This document shows positions 32,238 through 42,127 of a stretch of 42,127 nt of DNA, piece by piece. Under the pieces are notes generated by a model. It searched no databases. It was not told the DNA's origin and saw nothing but the letters and a program-made list of their open reading frames with translations. The position numbers were made by a program, and so were the translations under genes. Source of the DNA: an uncultured Clostridia bacterium (GTDB taxonomy: Bacteria > Bacillota > Clostridia > Lachnospirales > CAG-274). The stretch lies in assembly GCA_944383305.1 (NCBI GenBank), contig CALWOZ010000023.1:1-42127 (forward strand), written 5' to 3'. The stretch's first letter is position 1. Each line of letters starts with the position of its first letter.

Positions 32238-35200
32238 CTATATACCTAACATAGTAGACATATTAACAAGGGTTTGTAAAAATTCTTGTACAGTAATAGT
32301 ACCTTTTGCATTCATATTTGCATTATTATAAATCCCTGTTTCAAATGCTACTTGTATAGATTTTTTATAATTTGTATTAATATTTTTAATATCTTGTGTT
32401 AATTTATAATTTCTTATTTTTACTGTTTCTAATTTAGTGCCACTTCTCATTTCATATACTTTCATTGTTATATATACGGCTTCTTCAGTTGTAATATTAT
32501 TATCCATATTTCTAGTAGATAGTGTAATGCCCTTTGTTTTAAAGAATTCAACTGAATCTTGTGTCCTACTAGCTCCTGCTAATCTAGCTAAAGAGCCTAT
32601 TACTTGTCTTCTTGTCATAGGTGATTTTAAGTTAATGTTACCATCTTTTCCTAAAAAGTCATCTAAGCCATATTTTACAACAATATTAGTCATTTGATTT
32701 CCATTAGGTAAGTTACCTACACCGTTTATAACAAGTTTTTTACCAGCAAATATATATTCTCCTGTCTCTCTTATATATATAGCCTTTTTACCTAAATAAT
32801 CTTTGACAGTAACACTTATCCAGTTACCTTGAGATTTTTTATATCCACCTGTTGATATATCAGCTGATATAGTATAAGCAAATATAATATCTCCATTTAA
32901 GTATTGTATACCCAATGTTTTTCTTGATAGAGAATTTAAATCTTTACTTAACTCATCTCCAAATTTTGATTTAAAGCTATCTACCATTTTAGATATTTTT
33001 TGAACCATAATATTATTGTCTGTTTTGTCTTTTATAAGTTCTTCTATCTCTTCCTTAATTTCAGTAGAGAATTCTTTTTCTTTTAAAAGTTCGTCTATAT
33101 AACTAAGCATTTGGCTATCCCAATCTACTATAAGACTTTTTGTTCCTATAACACTTATACTTATTTGAGCCGAAGGACTAAGGCTATTTGAACCGTCTAT
33201 AATATATTTATTGTTTCTAAAGTCTACTGATAGCTTAATAAAATAGTCTTGTAAGTTAGAACTTTTTGTTCCAATTTCTTCAGTAATTTTTTTAATAACG
33301 TCATTATCATAAGGATTAATTGTTTTAGCACTAAAAATTACATCTGCTCCATTGTATGATATTTTAAATCCTTTATTTGCATCAAATGCTTTTATTATAG
33401 CACTAGCTGGTAAATAATATTCTTTATAGCTACCACCTTTTCCTGCTACAAGATCTATAATACTATTGTTAGTAGAGTTTATTATCTTATCAAAATATTG
33501 TGGTCTATAATATACAACAGTATTAGAACTAGTATCTTTACCAAACCAATATGGTTGATTTTTTAAGTCTTCTATTTGGTCTTTAAAATTTTTATCCCAA
33601 TTATTAACATCTTCGTCATACTCATTTTCATTATTATCAGAATCTGTCCTATGTTCTACTTCATTAGAATATATAGACGGAGCATTTAAAGGATTATTAA
33701 TCATTCTTACCCTTATTGTATACATAGTACCAGATTTTAAGCCAGTTATTTTATATGTTACTTTTATTGTTTTGCCGTCTTGATTTTCTACAAAGGTAAG
33801 TTTAGTTTTATCCATTGTTGTATCTTTGCTCCACTCACCTAAATCTTCTTTTAAAGAATATTGTAAATCATACTCTGTACCAATAAGACTTAAATCCATT
33901 TTTGGTATGTCAAAACTTATAACAACTTCACTTTTTTTGTTATATTCAGCTTTTGGCTCTACTCTAAGATTTGTAGGTCCTGTTGTGTTTTTTGTTGTAA
34001 AGCTAAGTGGTACCCAAACAGAATATGCTTTATCTTCTCCCTCTACTATTCTAACTGTTCTTATATAATAAAAATATACTTGATTTGGAGATAATGTTTT
34101 ATCTAATATATTCCCCTCAGAGCCTTGCCAATTTATATATTCATATCTATCTTTAGATGCTTCTGTTGTAGAGAAAGTATTGTTTGTACTGTCAAACTCA
34201 TAAAGTTTATTTTCAATAGTTCTTAATCCCTCTTTGTTTTTTATGTTAGAAAGATTTTGCCACGTTTTTTCATAGCTATCTTTAGATTTTAAGAAAGAAT
34301 CTGGTAATGCTTCACCTTTTATTTTAATAAATTGATATTCTAAAGTAGATTTTGCATCTTGTTCGTCTTGTACACTATCATTTACTCTGTTCCAAATTAA
34401 ATTAGCCGAATTTAATGTTATATTATCTGCAACAAATTTATTTGGAGCTGGTGGTACTTTTTCACTTTCATCTGGAGTTTCTGGTTTTATTGTTGTAGCT
34501 GTTATCATTTTTGAAAATTTAGAATAATCTAATTTGTCTGTTAAAGCATCACCATTTTCATAAGGTGTAACATTAGTTCTACCAACTATATAATATGTTT
34601 CATTTTCATCTAAGCCATCAAAGTTTATTCTTTGTTTAGATAATTGAATATCTTGACTAACATTAGCTATTTGTACTATTCCTTTTTGTCTTAAAGTATC
34701 TAATAATAGCCCTTTATCTCCACTTCCTGTTTTTACGTTAATATTTATACCCTCATTTGTCATAGTCTGTTGATTGTTATATTTATTTATTTTTTGTTTT
34801 ATGTTATTAGGTATTTCTTCGTCTTTTGAATATTTTACTAATTCGTCAAACAAAGCTTTATCTTGAGTTATGTAAAAATCATATTTTATAGATTCATCTT
34901 TAAGTTCCCTACCGATAGTTTTTAACATAATTTCATTATAATTATAAAGTAAGTCGTCTTCATCTTCATATTTTAATGTGTCATAATTTATGCTAAATTT
35001 GTGATCTGTTATAGTATCTTGTAAAACTTGTAAATTTTGAGGAGCTGGTACTTCTATATCTTCAATACCATTTAATGTAAGTGTAACTGGTAAGGATAAA
35101 CCTGTTTCAAATGGTTCGTTTGTCCCATTATTCTCTATTTCATATTTACCTTTGTTAGCTAAAAAATATGTATTAGGATATTGCAAAACTTTAACATCAG

Positions 35201-37127
35201 CAGAATCCTTTGATGACACTGATATTTTAAATGTTACATTAGCCTCTAATATTTTATTTGTTTTACCTCCACTTACCTCTGTTCTTTCACTTGTAAAAGT
35301 TTTATCAGGATCTGTCAATAACTCTATACCACTATTATTATTATATTTAGTTGATAAGGTATATTTTATATTATCTGTATTTCCGTTATCAAATTCTAAA
35401 TTTACACCAATAAAATCCTCTGTCTCAAAACTATCAGGTGTATTACCTTTATAAAATAAATAGTCTATGTTAAAGTTAGAAGTACCTTTATGTCGTTTTA
35501 TTAATCCCTGTAAAACACTTTCATAATCTATGTCCCATTTTAAAGTTAAAAATAGATTTTCTGGGTCATCATCTTTTTTAACAATATTAGCACTTACTAT
35601 TTCTAAATTTTTAGGAGAGGATAAAACTATATCTTCCTCATGTGGTTTAAATTTTAAAATCTGAGATGTAAATTGTTGTTGCTTTCCAGGGGTTAAATCT
35701 GGAGGAGTAAAGCTAAAGTCTACTCTAAAGAATTTTTCTTGTGGATTAATAGCGTCTAAGGGTACAGATATTAATATTTTATCCTTACCTCTATTTTTTT
35801 CTTCATATGTTGCCCAGTTGCTTAATGTATCTTTCAGGTCTCCTTGATGAACTACATAAAATCCATCATATCCTTCATATGGTTCAATTTCTAAATAAAA
35901 CTCAGATGCTCCTAAAGCTACAATTTTATATTTAGGATATGTATATACTGTACCTATTGGCAAAGTAGCTGCCAATGTTTCAAATGAGTCGGTCTTTCTA
36001 GCTGCCGATATAGATATATCACTATATATTGTACTTGCCTCTAAATTTTTTAATGTAAGTGTACCTTTATTCGTATTGGCATCATAAGTATATTCTCCTG
36101 TTATACCTTTATTATTAGGATTTATTGTAACATTATTATTACTATAAATATTATCTATTCTTACTTGTAATTTTTTATCCGCTTCTGAATGTCCTAAGTT
36201 AAATACTACTTCTGTATCTTTATCATTTGTAGGATTTACAAACTCAAATTTTCCTCCACTTCCTGATGGTTGTGTATTTTGTTTCCATTCTTTTGGAGTA
36301 TTAAATGTAATACTAACCCCTACAACATCTCCCCCAGGATATTCTGTTATAGGTCTCTTTGTCTGGTTTATTAAATCTTTACCAGTATTTTTGCCATTAG
36401 CATTAGCAAAAGGCTGTACTGTAAATCCATTTACTGTATCAATACCTAAAAATATATTTTTCTTTTCAGTTTCATCTATACTATTATGTTTATAGTTTAA
36501 TTCAAAAGGATATATATTCCCTCTTGCAACACCATTAGTAACAAAATACATTTGACCATCTTTCCAAAGGAATTTTATAGTATTTCCATAATATTGAAAT
36601 GATGCACCTCCATTTGATCCTATTTCAAAAGAAACCTTTGTAGCATTACCATTTTTATTCGTACTATCTAATTTAAAAGTTTCATCACCTGGAAAGTTTG
36701 TTGTATTAGCTGATACATATGTTCCGTCTTTATATATTAATAGCTTTTTATTACTGTCATTTCCATTATTTTTTACATCATTATTTCCATTAACCTTATA
36801 TGTAACTTTAGATTTACCATTTTGTCTAGTAACTTGAAATTCTATCTCCTTACCATCTGCAATAGGATATTTTAAAGTATATGTACCATTGGTGTTTGCT
36901 GTACCTCCTATGGTATCTATATTCCAGGATAAAAATACCTCATCACTATCAGACGCTCTTGCTACTACTTCTAATTTTTCATTTAATGTAGCATCTTTAT
37001 TCCAAAGAAAATTTGTTTTACTGTTAGCCCTTGGTTTAGCATCTGCCAAAATAATGGAGCTAACATTAGCTAACATAGTATTTACTATCATAACAAATAG
37101 TATAATTTTAGCTATTATTTTTCTCAT
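32238..37127 (-). CDS. Giant secreted fibronectin type III protein (first of pair)
   Basis: This 1629-aa secreted protein has a signal peptide (1-29, basic RKIIAKI then a hydrophobic core to ILADA), a large N-terminal beta-rich region (about 30-510), fibronectin-III-like domains (about 500-1170, e.g. LTLKWDIDYES, SGTMYTIRVRMI), and a region around 1200-1450 with a copper-amine-oxidase-N-like look (YYLPASAIIKAFDA). The C-terminus (about 1490-1629) resembles degenerate S-layer homology units (SPMTRRQVIGSLARLAG, NITTEEAVYITMKVYEM, GTITVQEFLQTLVNMS). The start follows AGGAGGG. First gene of a two-gene operon with 27983-32224. The promoter is not sharply defined; TATAAT-like sequence lies near 37180. 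Adhesin or S-layer-associated role is inferred. Confidence 0.88.
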   Translation of the reverse strand: MRKIIAKIILFVMIVNTMLANVSSIILADAKPRANSKTNFLWNKDATLNEKLEVVARASDSDEVFLSWNIDTIGGTANTNGTYTLKYPIADGKEIEFQVTRQNGKSKVTYKVNGNNDVKNNGNDSNKKLLIYKDGTYVSANTTNFPGDETFKLDSTNKNGNATKVSFEIGSNGGASFQYYGNTIKFLWKDGQMYFVTNGVARGNIYPFELNYKHNSIDETEKKNIFLGIDTVNGFTVQPFANANGKNTGKDLINQTKRPITEYPGGDVVGVSITFNTPKEWKQNTQPSGSGGKFEFVNPTNDKDTEVVFNLGHSEADKKLQVRIDNIYSNNNVTINPNNKGITGEYTYDANTNKGTLTLKNLEASTIYSDISISAARKTDSFETLAATLPIGTVYTYPKYKIVALGASEFYLEIEPYEGYDGFYVVHQGDLKDTLSNWATYEEKNRGKDKILISVPLDAINPQEKFFRVDFSFTPPDLTPGKQQQFTSQILKFKPHEEDIVLSSPKNLEIVSANIVKKDDDPENLFLTLKWDIDYESVLQGLIKRHKGTSNFNIDYLFYKGNTPDSFETEDFIGVNLEFDNGNTDNIKYTLSTKYNNNSGIELLTDPDKTFTSERTEVSGGKTNKILEANVTFKISVSSKDSADVKVLQYPNTYFLANKGKYEIENNGTNEPFETGLSLPVTLTLNGIEDIEVPAPQNLQVLQDTITDHKFSINYDTLKYEDEDDLLYNYNEIMLKTIGRELKDESIKYDFYITQDKALFDELVKYSKDEEIPNNIKQKINKYNNQQTMTNEGININVKTGSGDKGLLLDTLRQKGIVQIANVSQDIQLSKQRINFDGLDENETYYIVGRTNVTPYENGDALTDKLDYSKFSKMITATTIKPETPDESEKVPPAPNKFVADNITLNSANLIWNRVNDSVQDEQDAKSTLEYQFIKIKGEALPDSFLKSKDSYEKTWQNLSNIKNKEGLRTIENKLYEFDSTNNTFSTTEASKDRYEYINWQGSEGNILDKTLSPNQVYFYYIRTVRIVEGEDKAYSVWVPLSFTTKNTTGPTNLRVEPKAEYNKKSEVVISFDIPKMDLSLIGTEYDLQYSLKEDLGEWSKDTTMDKTKLTFVENQDGKTIKVTYKITGLKSGTMYTIRVRMINNPLNAPSIYSNEVEHRTDSDNNENEYDEDVNNWDKNFKDQIEDLKNQPYWFGKDTSSNTVVYYRPQYFDKIINSTNNSIIDLVAGKGGSYKEYYLPASAIIKAFDANKGFKISYNGADVIFSAKTINPYDNDVIKKITEEIGTKSSNLQDYFIKLSVDFRNNKYIIDGSNSLSPSAQISISVIGTKSLIVDWDSQMLSYIDELLKEKEFSTEIKEEIEELIKDKTDNNIMVQKISKMVDSFKSKFGDELSKDLNSLSRKTLGIQYLNGDIIFAYTISADISTGGYKKSQGNWISVTVKDYLGKKAIYIRETGEYIFAGKKLVINGVGNLPNGNQMTNIVVKYGLDDFLGKDGNINLKSPMTRRQVIGSLARLAGASRTQDSVEFFKTKGITLSTRNMDNNITTEEAVYITMKVYEMRSGTKLETVKIRNYKLTQDIKNINTNYKKSIQVAFETGIYNNANMNAKGTITVQEFLQTLVNMSTMLGI

Positions 37128-37282
37128 TATATTACCCTCCTAAATTTATTATAAATATTTATTTTTAGACATTATATATATTATATCGTAAATTTATAAT
37201 AAATAAAATAGTTTTTATAAATTTTTTTATTTATAAAAATTTTGCCATATATATTTATTAGTTCACATTTATACACTATAAC

Positions 37283-37311
37283 TTGCCTTTAAATATTATA
37301 TATGATATAAT
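37283..37311 (+). promoter_or_regulatory. Sigma-A promoter of the DUF1189-type gene
   Basis: -35 TTGCCT (37283-37288), 17-nt spacer, -10 TATAAT (37306-37311), 32 nt before the ATG. Confidence 0.75.
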
Positions 37312-37343
37312 AAAGTTCAACTTATAATCTTTGAGGTGAAAAA

Positions 37344-38120
37344 ATGTATATTTTTAAACAAGCCAAAAATGCAATATTTCATTTTGACAAATATCCTGAA
37401 CTTTTAGAAACAAAGCTTTCTAAAGTTATTTTTTATGCTTTGTTTTTTATAATATTTTTTAATGCCATATATTCATCTTATCCTTTCATTTCATATTATA
37501 CAAAAACAAAAGGATTTGATAATTTTGTTGAAAAATATATTCCGGATTTTAAAGTAGTAGACAATAAATTAGTTATAGATAAATATTATAAAACTTCCAC
37601 ACCACTTGATATGACTATTATATTTGACCCTGAAGAAAACAACTATATAACAGAAGAAGATAAAAAAGACGTGAAAGGTCTTATATTAAAAGTTACTCCT
37701 ACTCATATTATTTCTTCTGAGTTAGGTCTTAATATTCAAATCAAACCTTTATTAACTACATTTAATATTTATGATAAATCCGATTTATCAAATACTAAAT
37801 ATTTAATTAACATCTCTAATATTATTGCATTTATATTATTATTTTTCATTTTTATTTTAAAGGATATTTTATTATTATTAATATTCACTATTTTAATAAG
37901 TTTAATATCTAGTTTTTATGGTTTAAAATTATCTTATCAGACTATTTTTAAGCTTGCTGTTTATGTTAGCACTATACCTTATATTTTTAAAATTGTTTTT
38001 TATTTATTTTCAATTCCTATACCTTATATAATTTATATAGGTATTATATTATCCTATTTACATTTTATATTTAAAACTATTTTAATAGATAATAATAAAT
38101 CAAAAATTAATGCTAACTAA
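37344..38120 (+). CDS. DUF1189 family membrane protein
   Basis: This is a 258-aa membrane protein of a type usually listed as DUF1189. The N-terminus MYIFKQAKNAIFHFDKYPEL precedes transmembrane segment 1 (about 27-50). A roughly 100-residue extracytoplasmic domain follows (IPDFKVVDNKLVIDK, then DMTIIFDPEENN). Four hydrophobic segments fill about 155-250. GAGGTG precedes the ATG. It has its own promoter, is divergent from the fibronectin-III operon and convergent with pheT. No function is established for the family. In Bacillus, relatives lie near cell-envelope genes, so an envelope role is a guess. Confidence 0.85.
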   Translation: MYIFKQAKNAIFHFDKYPELLETKLSKVIFYALFFIIFFNAIYSSYPFISYYTKTKGFDNFVEKYIPDFKVVDNKLVIDKYYKTSTPLDMTIIFDPEENNYITEEDKKDVKGLILKVTPTHIISSELGLNIQIKPLLTTFNIYDKSDLSNTKYLINISNIIAFILLFFIFILKDILLLLIFTILISLISSFYGLKLSYQTIFKLAVYVSTIPYIFKIVFYLFSIPIPYIIYIGIILSYLHFIFKTILIDNNKSKINAN

Positions 38121-38195
38121 AATAACTCATAAAACTAACTTATAATAGTATCTATTGTAAAAAGCTAAAATAATACATAATTTAAAATTATAAAA

Positions 38196-38234
38196 CAAAT
38201 AAGGTGTAATTTATTTTTAATTACACCTTATTTG
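38196..38234. terminator. Terminator between DUF1189 gene and pheT
   Basis: A 14-bp stem CAAATAAGGTGTAA (38196-38209) / TTACACCTTATTTG (38221-38234) with an 11-nt loop. On minus it is followed by TTTTATAATTTT, fitting termination of pheST; the + side tail is CTTATAT, weaker. The 76 bases between the DUF1189 stop and the stem show nothing else. Confidence 0.8.
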
Positions 38235-38269
38235 CTTATATAAATATATGTTTTAGCCTTTAAAATTTA

Positions 38270-40663
38270 TTATTTATCTCTAAGTTGTGCTTGTAGCTTT
38301 TCTTCAAGTTCTTTTAATATTTTTTTCATAGGTCCATTTACTTCTTCGTCTGTAAGAGTTTTTTCATTAGACCTAAATAAAATACTATAAGCTACTGACT
38401 TATAACCTTTTTCTATTTGTTCACCTTTATAAACATCAAATAATTTAACATTTTCTAAAAGTTTACCACCCTTATTTTTTATTATTTTTTCTATTTCTTT
38501 TACATTTATTTCATCTTTAACTAACATAGAAATATCTCTTTGAATATTTGGATATTTTGGTAAAGGTTTATATGATATATTAAAATTAGTAAGTTCTACA
38601 AGTTTTTCTATATATACTACACCAAAATAAACTTTTGTTCCTATATTATAGTTAGATGCTACTTGTGGGTGTATTTCTCCTACATATCCTATTTCTTCAT
38701 TTTTTTCATCTGTTATAATAGCTGTTCTTCCTGGGTGCATATAAGATAAACTATCTATTTGACTGTATTCTACTTTTTCTTCCATACCTAACTCACAAAA
38801 TAGATTTTCAAACACACCTTTTATATCATAAAAGTCTATATTCCCATACATACCAATTGTTAAAATATCTTTTTCTATTGGTAATTCTTTAAGAGGTAGT
38901 TCTTTTGGTAAATAAACTTTTCCTATTTCAAACAAATATGCTTCTTTATTTCTTCTATTGTAATTAGTAGCTATAGACGTAAGCATACCATTTAAAGTAG
39001 ACGTTCTCATTATACTAAAATCTTCTCCTAAAGGATTAGATATAGTTACAGTATTTCTAAGCTCGCTATTTTCTTCTATATTTAATTTATCAAATACTTT
39101 AGGGCTTTCAAAAGAATAAGTCAAAGCTTGACTAAGTCCACAACAAACCATAGTATTTGCTATTTTATCTATTATATTTTGAGTGTATGTCTTTTTACCT
39201 ACTGTTGGTGTACCAGTAGATAGAGTAACCTCTATATTATTGTATCCATAAAATCTTGCTACTTCTTCTGCAAGGTCTGCCTCTGTTTCTAAATCTGGTC
39301 TAAAAGTAGGTATTTTAGCCGTTTTGCCATCTGATTCTACCTCTACTAAAGCAAGTAAATCTATAATTTCTTTTTCAGAAAGATTTGTTCCTAAAAGTTT
39401 ATTTATTCTATCACTATCATAAGATATACTAGAGATTTCTCTTTTTTGTGGATAAAAATCTAAATATCCTTTTAACACTTCTCCACATTGTAACATATTT
39501 ATTAACTGGCAAGCTCTATCTAAAGCTAATATTGATAAATTAGGGTCTAAGCCTTTTTCATATTTACTAGACGCATCTGTTCTAAGTCCAAGTTTTTTAG
39601 CTGTAAGTCTTATATGAGTTCCATTAAAGTTTGCTGATTCTAAAAGAATAGTTTTAGTGTCATTAGTAATCATAGAGTTTTCTCCACCCATTATACCAGC
39701 AAGGTCTATTACCTTGTTTTCATCTTGTATAACAAGTACAGTTTCGTCAAATTCTCTTTCAATACCATCTAATGTAACCAGCTTTTCGCCTTTATTAGCA
39801 TTTCTAACAATAAGTTTTTTACCTTCTATTTCATCATAGTTATAAGCGTGCATAGGTTGACCTAACTCAAGCATAACATAGTTTGTTATATCAACTATAT
39901 TATTTATAGGGCGTATGCCTGCTGCTGTTAATCTATGTCTTAACCATTGCGGAGAAGGTTCTATTTTAACATTTTCTATAATACGACAAGTATATCGAGG
40001 GCAAATATCATAATTTTTAATTTGTATATCTATCATATTTTCCATAGATTTATCTTTTTCTATAACTTCTATTTTAGGCATATTAAAAGGTTTTCTAAAT
40101 GTAGCTGCTGCCTCTCTAGCAAGGCCTATTATACTAAAACAGTCTGGTCTATTAGACGTAATTTCAAATTCTACTACATCTTCTTCTATTTGTAATATTT
40201 CTTTTACACAGCTACCAAGAGGGTGTTCTTTATCAAAAATATAAATTCCATTTTCTGGAGCTTCTGGATAGTCGTTTCTTGTATATCCGAGTTCTTCAAC
40301 CGAACAGAACATACCATTAGATTCTACTCCTCTTAGTTTACTTCTTTTTATTTTTAATCCTTCTGCAAGTGTAGCCCCATCTAAAGCAACTGGCACATAT
40401 GCTCCTACAAAAAGATTAGTAGCACCTGTCACTATTTGAATTGGTTCATTTTCACCTATGTCTGCTTTTACAACTACTAATTTGTCTGCATCTGGGTGCT
40501 TTTCTATTTCTAAAACTTTGGCTACAACTACTTTTGTTATATCTTTTCCTTTATTTTCTACTCCCTCTACTTTAGAACCTGATAAAGTCATTTCATCACA
40601 AAATGTTTTTACATCACAATCTATATCAACATAATCTTTAATCCACGACATTGGTAAATTCAT
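38270..40663 (-). CDS. pheT: Phenylalanyl-tRNA synthetase beta subunit
   Basis: This 797-aa subunit of the heterotetrameric synthetase carries tRNA recognition and editing. It contains a tRNA-binding EMAP-like domain (about 40-150, VVVAKVLEIEKHPDADKLVV), the B3/B4 editing domain (about 210-385, PQWLRHRLTAAGIRPINNIVDIT), B5 (about 400-475), the catalytic-like core (FESPKVFDKL, LGEDFSIMRTSTLNGML), and a C-terminal FDX-ACB anticodon-binding domain (about 705-797, YPNIQRDISMLVKDE). Length is standard. AGGAGGG precedes the start, 18 nt after pheS. Confidence 0.98.
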   Translation of the reverse strand: MNLPMSWIKDYVDIDCDVKTFCDEMTLSGSKVEGVENKGKDITKVVVAKVLEIEKHPDADKLVVVKADIGENEPIQIVTGATNLFVGAYVPVALDGATLAEGLKIKRSKLRGVESNGMFCSVEELGYTRNDYPEAPENGIYIFDKEHPLGSCVKEILQIEEDVVEFEITSNRPDCFSIIGLAREAAATFRKPFNMPKIEVIEKDKSMENMIDIQIKNYDICPRYTCRIIENVKIEPSPQWLRHRLTAAGIRPINNIVDITNYVMLELGQPMHAYNYDEIEGKKLIVRNANKGEKLVTLDGIEREFDETVLVIQDENKVIDLAGIMGGENSMITNDTKTILLESANFNGTHIRLTAKKLGLRTDASSKYEKGLDPNLSILALDRACQLINMLQCGEVLKGYLDFYPQKREISSISYDSDRINKLLGTNLSEKEIIDLLALVEVESDGKTAKIPTFRPDLETEADLAEEVARFYGYNNIEVTLSTGTPTVGKKTYTQNIIDKIANTMVCCGLSQALTYSFESPKVFDKLNIEENSELRNTVTISNPLGEDFSIMRTSTLNGMLTSIATNYNRRNKEAYLFEIGKVYLPKELPLKELPIEKDILTIGMYGNIDFYDIKGVFENLFCELGMEEKVEYSQIDSLSYMHPGRTAIITDEKNEEIGYVGEIHPQVASNYNIGTKVYFGVVYIEKLVELTNFNISYKPLPKYPNIQRDISMLVKDEINVKEIEKIIKNKGGKLLENVKLFDVYKGEQIEKGYKSVAYSILFRSNEKTLTDEEVNGPMKKILKELEEKLQAQLRDK

Positions 40664-40681
40664 TTTTATATCCCTCCTAAA

Positions 40682-41707
40682 CTAAAATTGTTCTAAAAAT
40701 TTAACGTCATTTTCAAATAATAATCTTAAATCTGTAATTGCATATTTTTGCATAGTTACCCTTTCAAGTCCCATACCAAAAGCAAATCCACTATATTCTT
40801 TAGGGTCTATACCAGCCATTTCTAATACTTTAGGGTTAACCATACCACAACCTAAAAGTTCTATCCAACCACTATTTTTACATACTCTACACCCCTTACC
40901 TCCACAGGCAAAACAAGATGCGTCCATCTCTGCACTTGGTTCTGTAAATGGAAAGTGGTGAGGTCTAAATCTTACTTTTGTATCTTCTCCCAAAAGTTCT
41001 TTAGCAAATACTGTTAAAGCACCTTTTAAATCTCCCATAGTTATATTTTTATCTACAACAAGTCCTTCTAACTGATGAAAAACTGGAGAATGAGTAGCAT
41101 CTACTTCGTCAGAACGATATACTCTCCCCGGAGCTATAATTTTTATAGGCATATCTTTATTTTCCATAACACGAACTTGAACGGGTGAGGTTTGTGTCCT
41201 AAGTACAAAATCTCCTAATCCATTTACATAAAATGTATCTTGTTCATCTCTAGCTGGGTGATTTTTAGGTATATTTAAAGCCTCAAAGTTATAATAAGCT
41301 GTTTCTACCTCTGGTCCTTCTGCTATTTCATATCCCATACCTATAAATATATTTTTTATATCATCTATAACTTGTGTCATAGGGTGTTTATTGCCAATTT
41401 TTTTAGTCTTAGCTGGCATTGTAACGTCTATTTTTTCTGCTTTAAGTTTTATTTCTTGTTCTTTAGCTAATAAAGATTTTTTTATACTATTTATTTTTTC
41501 TTCAATATCTGTTCTAATCTCATTTGCAAGTTGCCCTATTATAGGTCTTTCTTCTGAAGATAAACCTCCCATACCTTTTAATATACTGGTAAGTTCTCCT
41601 TTTTTCCCAAGTATTTCTACTCTTATCTCTTCTAATTCTTTTAAATCGTTTATTTTATTAAGCCTTTCTACTGTTAAGTCTTTTATTTTTAATAGTTTTT
41701 CTCTCAT
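40682..41707 (-). CDS. pheS: Phenylalanyl-tRNA synthetase alpha subunit
   Basis: This 341-aa catalytic subunit of the class II synthetase charges tRNA-Phe. The N-terminal coiled-coil arm (1-85) is followed by motif 1 around [17 protein letters not shown], motif 2 ([22 protein letters not shown]), and motif 3 ([16 protein letters not shown]) near the C-terminus. Between them is [12 protein letters not shown], a four-Cys cluster found in many firmicute PheS proteins. RBS AAAGGAG stands 7 nt before the ATG. It is the first gene of pheST and lies behind a T-box leader, with a repeat copy inserted between attenuator and start codon. Confidence 0.98.
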   Translation of the reverse strand: MREKLLKIKDLTVERLNKINDLKELEEIRVEILGKKGELTSILKGMGGLSSEERPIIGQLANEIRTDIEEKINSIKKSLLAKEQEIKLKAEKIDVTMPAKTKKIGNKHPMTQVIDDIKNIFIGMGYEIAEGPEVETAYYNFEALNIPKNHPARDEQDTFYVNGLGDFVLRTQTSPVQVRVMENKDMPIKIIAPGRVYRSDEVDATHSPVFHQLEGLVVDKNITMGDLKGALTVFAKELLGEDTKVRFRPHHFPFTEPSAEMDASCFACGGKGCRVCKNSGWIELLGCGMVNPKVLEMAGIDPKEYSGFAFGMGLERVTMQKYAITDLRLLFENDVKFLEQF

Positions 41708-41744
41708 TTTTATGCTCCTTTCAAAGTTTTTAATTATTAAATTT

Positions 41745-41900
41745 TTGATACTTTGTATTAATTAGTTTTTTTGATACTCTGTATCAAAATAAACAACATA
41801 CATACATACGTACATACAAACAAATCTTTCATATTATTCTTTCATAAAATTAAACCTAAAATCTGTTTATAATTTTTATCTTGAATAATAATTTAACCTA
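41745..41900. repeat. Dispersed hairpin repeat A, copy in the pheST leader
   Basis: Hairpins at 41745-41761 (TTGATAC, loop TTT) and 41769-41789 (TTTTGATAC, loop TCT, 9-bp perfect stem) are followed by a short ACAT-type run (41795-41817) and a block (41846-41900) that matches the 3' part of the repeat at 1-201 (CTGTTTATAATTTTTATCTTG against CCGTTTATAATTTTTGTCTTG). It fills the space between the T-box terminator and pheS. Confidence 0.7.
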
Positions 41901-42127
41901 AAAAAGCTTCCGTCCCAAAAGGGACGAAAGCATAATTTCCGCGGTACCACCCAAATTTGTAAAGCTTAGCCTTACACACTCATAGACGTAACGAGCCTTA
42001 AACGTATCTTTCTAATAAGAAAATCTGTTCAAAAGATATACTCCAGCGTGAACTTCTATATTACTTTATCTTAAAGATGCTTTCAGCCACGGCATCTTCT
42101 CTCTAAAAGAACCATAATATATACTTT
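41901..42127 (-). promoter_or_regulatory. T-box riboswitch (Phe) controlling pheST
   Basis: On minus, the T-box sequence GGGTGGTACCGCGG (41939-41952) is followed by a terminator stem GCTTTCGTCCC / GGGACGGAAGC (41906-41931, one G-U pair) and TTTTT (41901-41905). Upstream is a stem I region with AGAGAGAAGATGC (hairpin GATGC / GCATC at about 42085-42105). The codon TTC (Phe) at 42050-42052 in AGAAGTTCAC is the likely specifier, followed by A as is usual. Uncharged tRNA-Phe would favour the antiterminator and switch on pheST. The promoter is beyond the window or at its edge. Confidence 0.93.

Noticed and set aside
41795-41817. ACAT microsatellite as a regulatory repeat
   Set aside because: Only about five imperfect units inside the family A copy; too short and irregular to interpret separately.

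Overview
This is a very AT-rich window (roughly a quarter to 30 % G+C by eye) from a low-GC, Gram-positive, endospore-forming member of the Clostridia. SpoIIE, the McsA-McsB-ClpC set, a T-box in front of pheST, strong AGGAGG ribosome binding sites, TTG starts and the tilS-hpt-ftsH cluster all point there. A Lachnospirales-like lineage is plausible, but the species cannot be named from the sequence alone.

Layout. 1-288 holds a tandem copy of a dispersed repeat (family A). 298-1755 (+) is an orphan sugar-type ABC substrate-binding lipoprotein. 1844-5814 (-) is the mcsA-mcsB-clpC protein quality-control operon, with a sigma-A promoter overlapped by a CIRCE-like operator. 5964-9202 (-) looks like one operon: nfeD, floA, a membrane diguanylate cyclase and two zinc-ribbon proteins, the last only 46 codons long. 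ychF (-) and rqcH (+) diverge from back-to-back sigma-A promoters. cutC and an RluA-type pseudouridine synthase (-) follow, then the spoIIE - unknown 114-aa gene - tilS - hpt - ftsH cluster (+).

21709-37127 (-) is a surface-protein island: a 1991-aa BspA-like leucine-rich-repeat protein with a 39-bp tandem repeat and a long leader holding a nine-G homopolymer, then two giant secreted fibronectin-type-III proteins (1629 and 1413 aa) in tandem. 37344-38120 (+) is a DUF1189-type membrane protein. The window closes with pheT and pheS (-) behind a T-box leader that runs to the right edge.

The structure least explained by genes is in the intergenic regions. Two families of dispersed, hairpin-rich repeats sit there. 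Family A (1-201, 16760-17018, 41745-41900, with a lone related hairpin at 1761-1781) combines short hairpins, mostly with 3-nt loops, with a shared AT-rich block. Family B (12458-12646, and inverted at 21422-21601) keeps its hairpins even where the stem sequences differ, which suggests selection on structure. One B copy is bracketed by 28-bp direct repeats.

The housekeeping calls are firm. The surface-protein roles, the phase-variation idea and the nature of the repeat families are inference.
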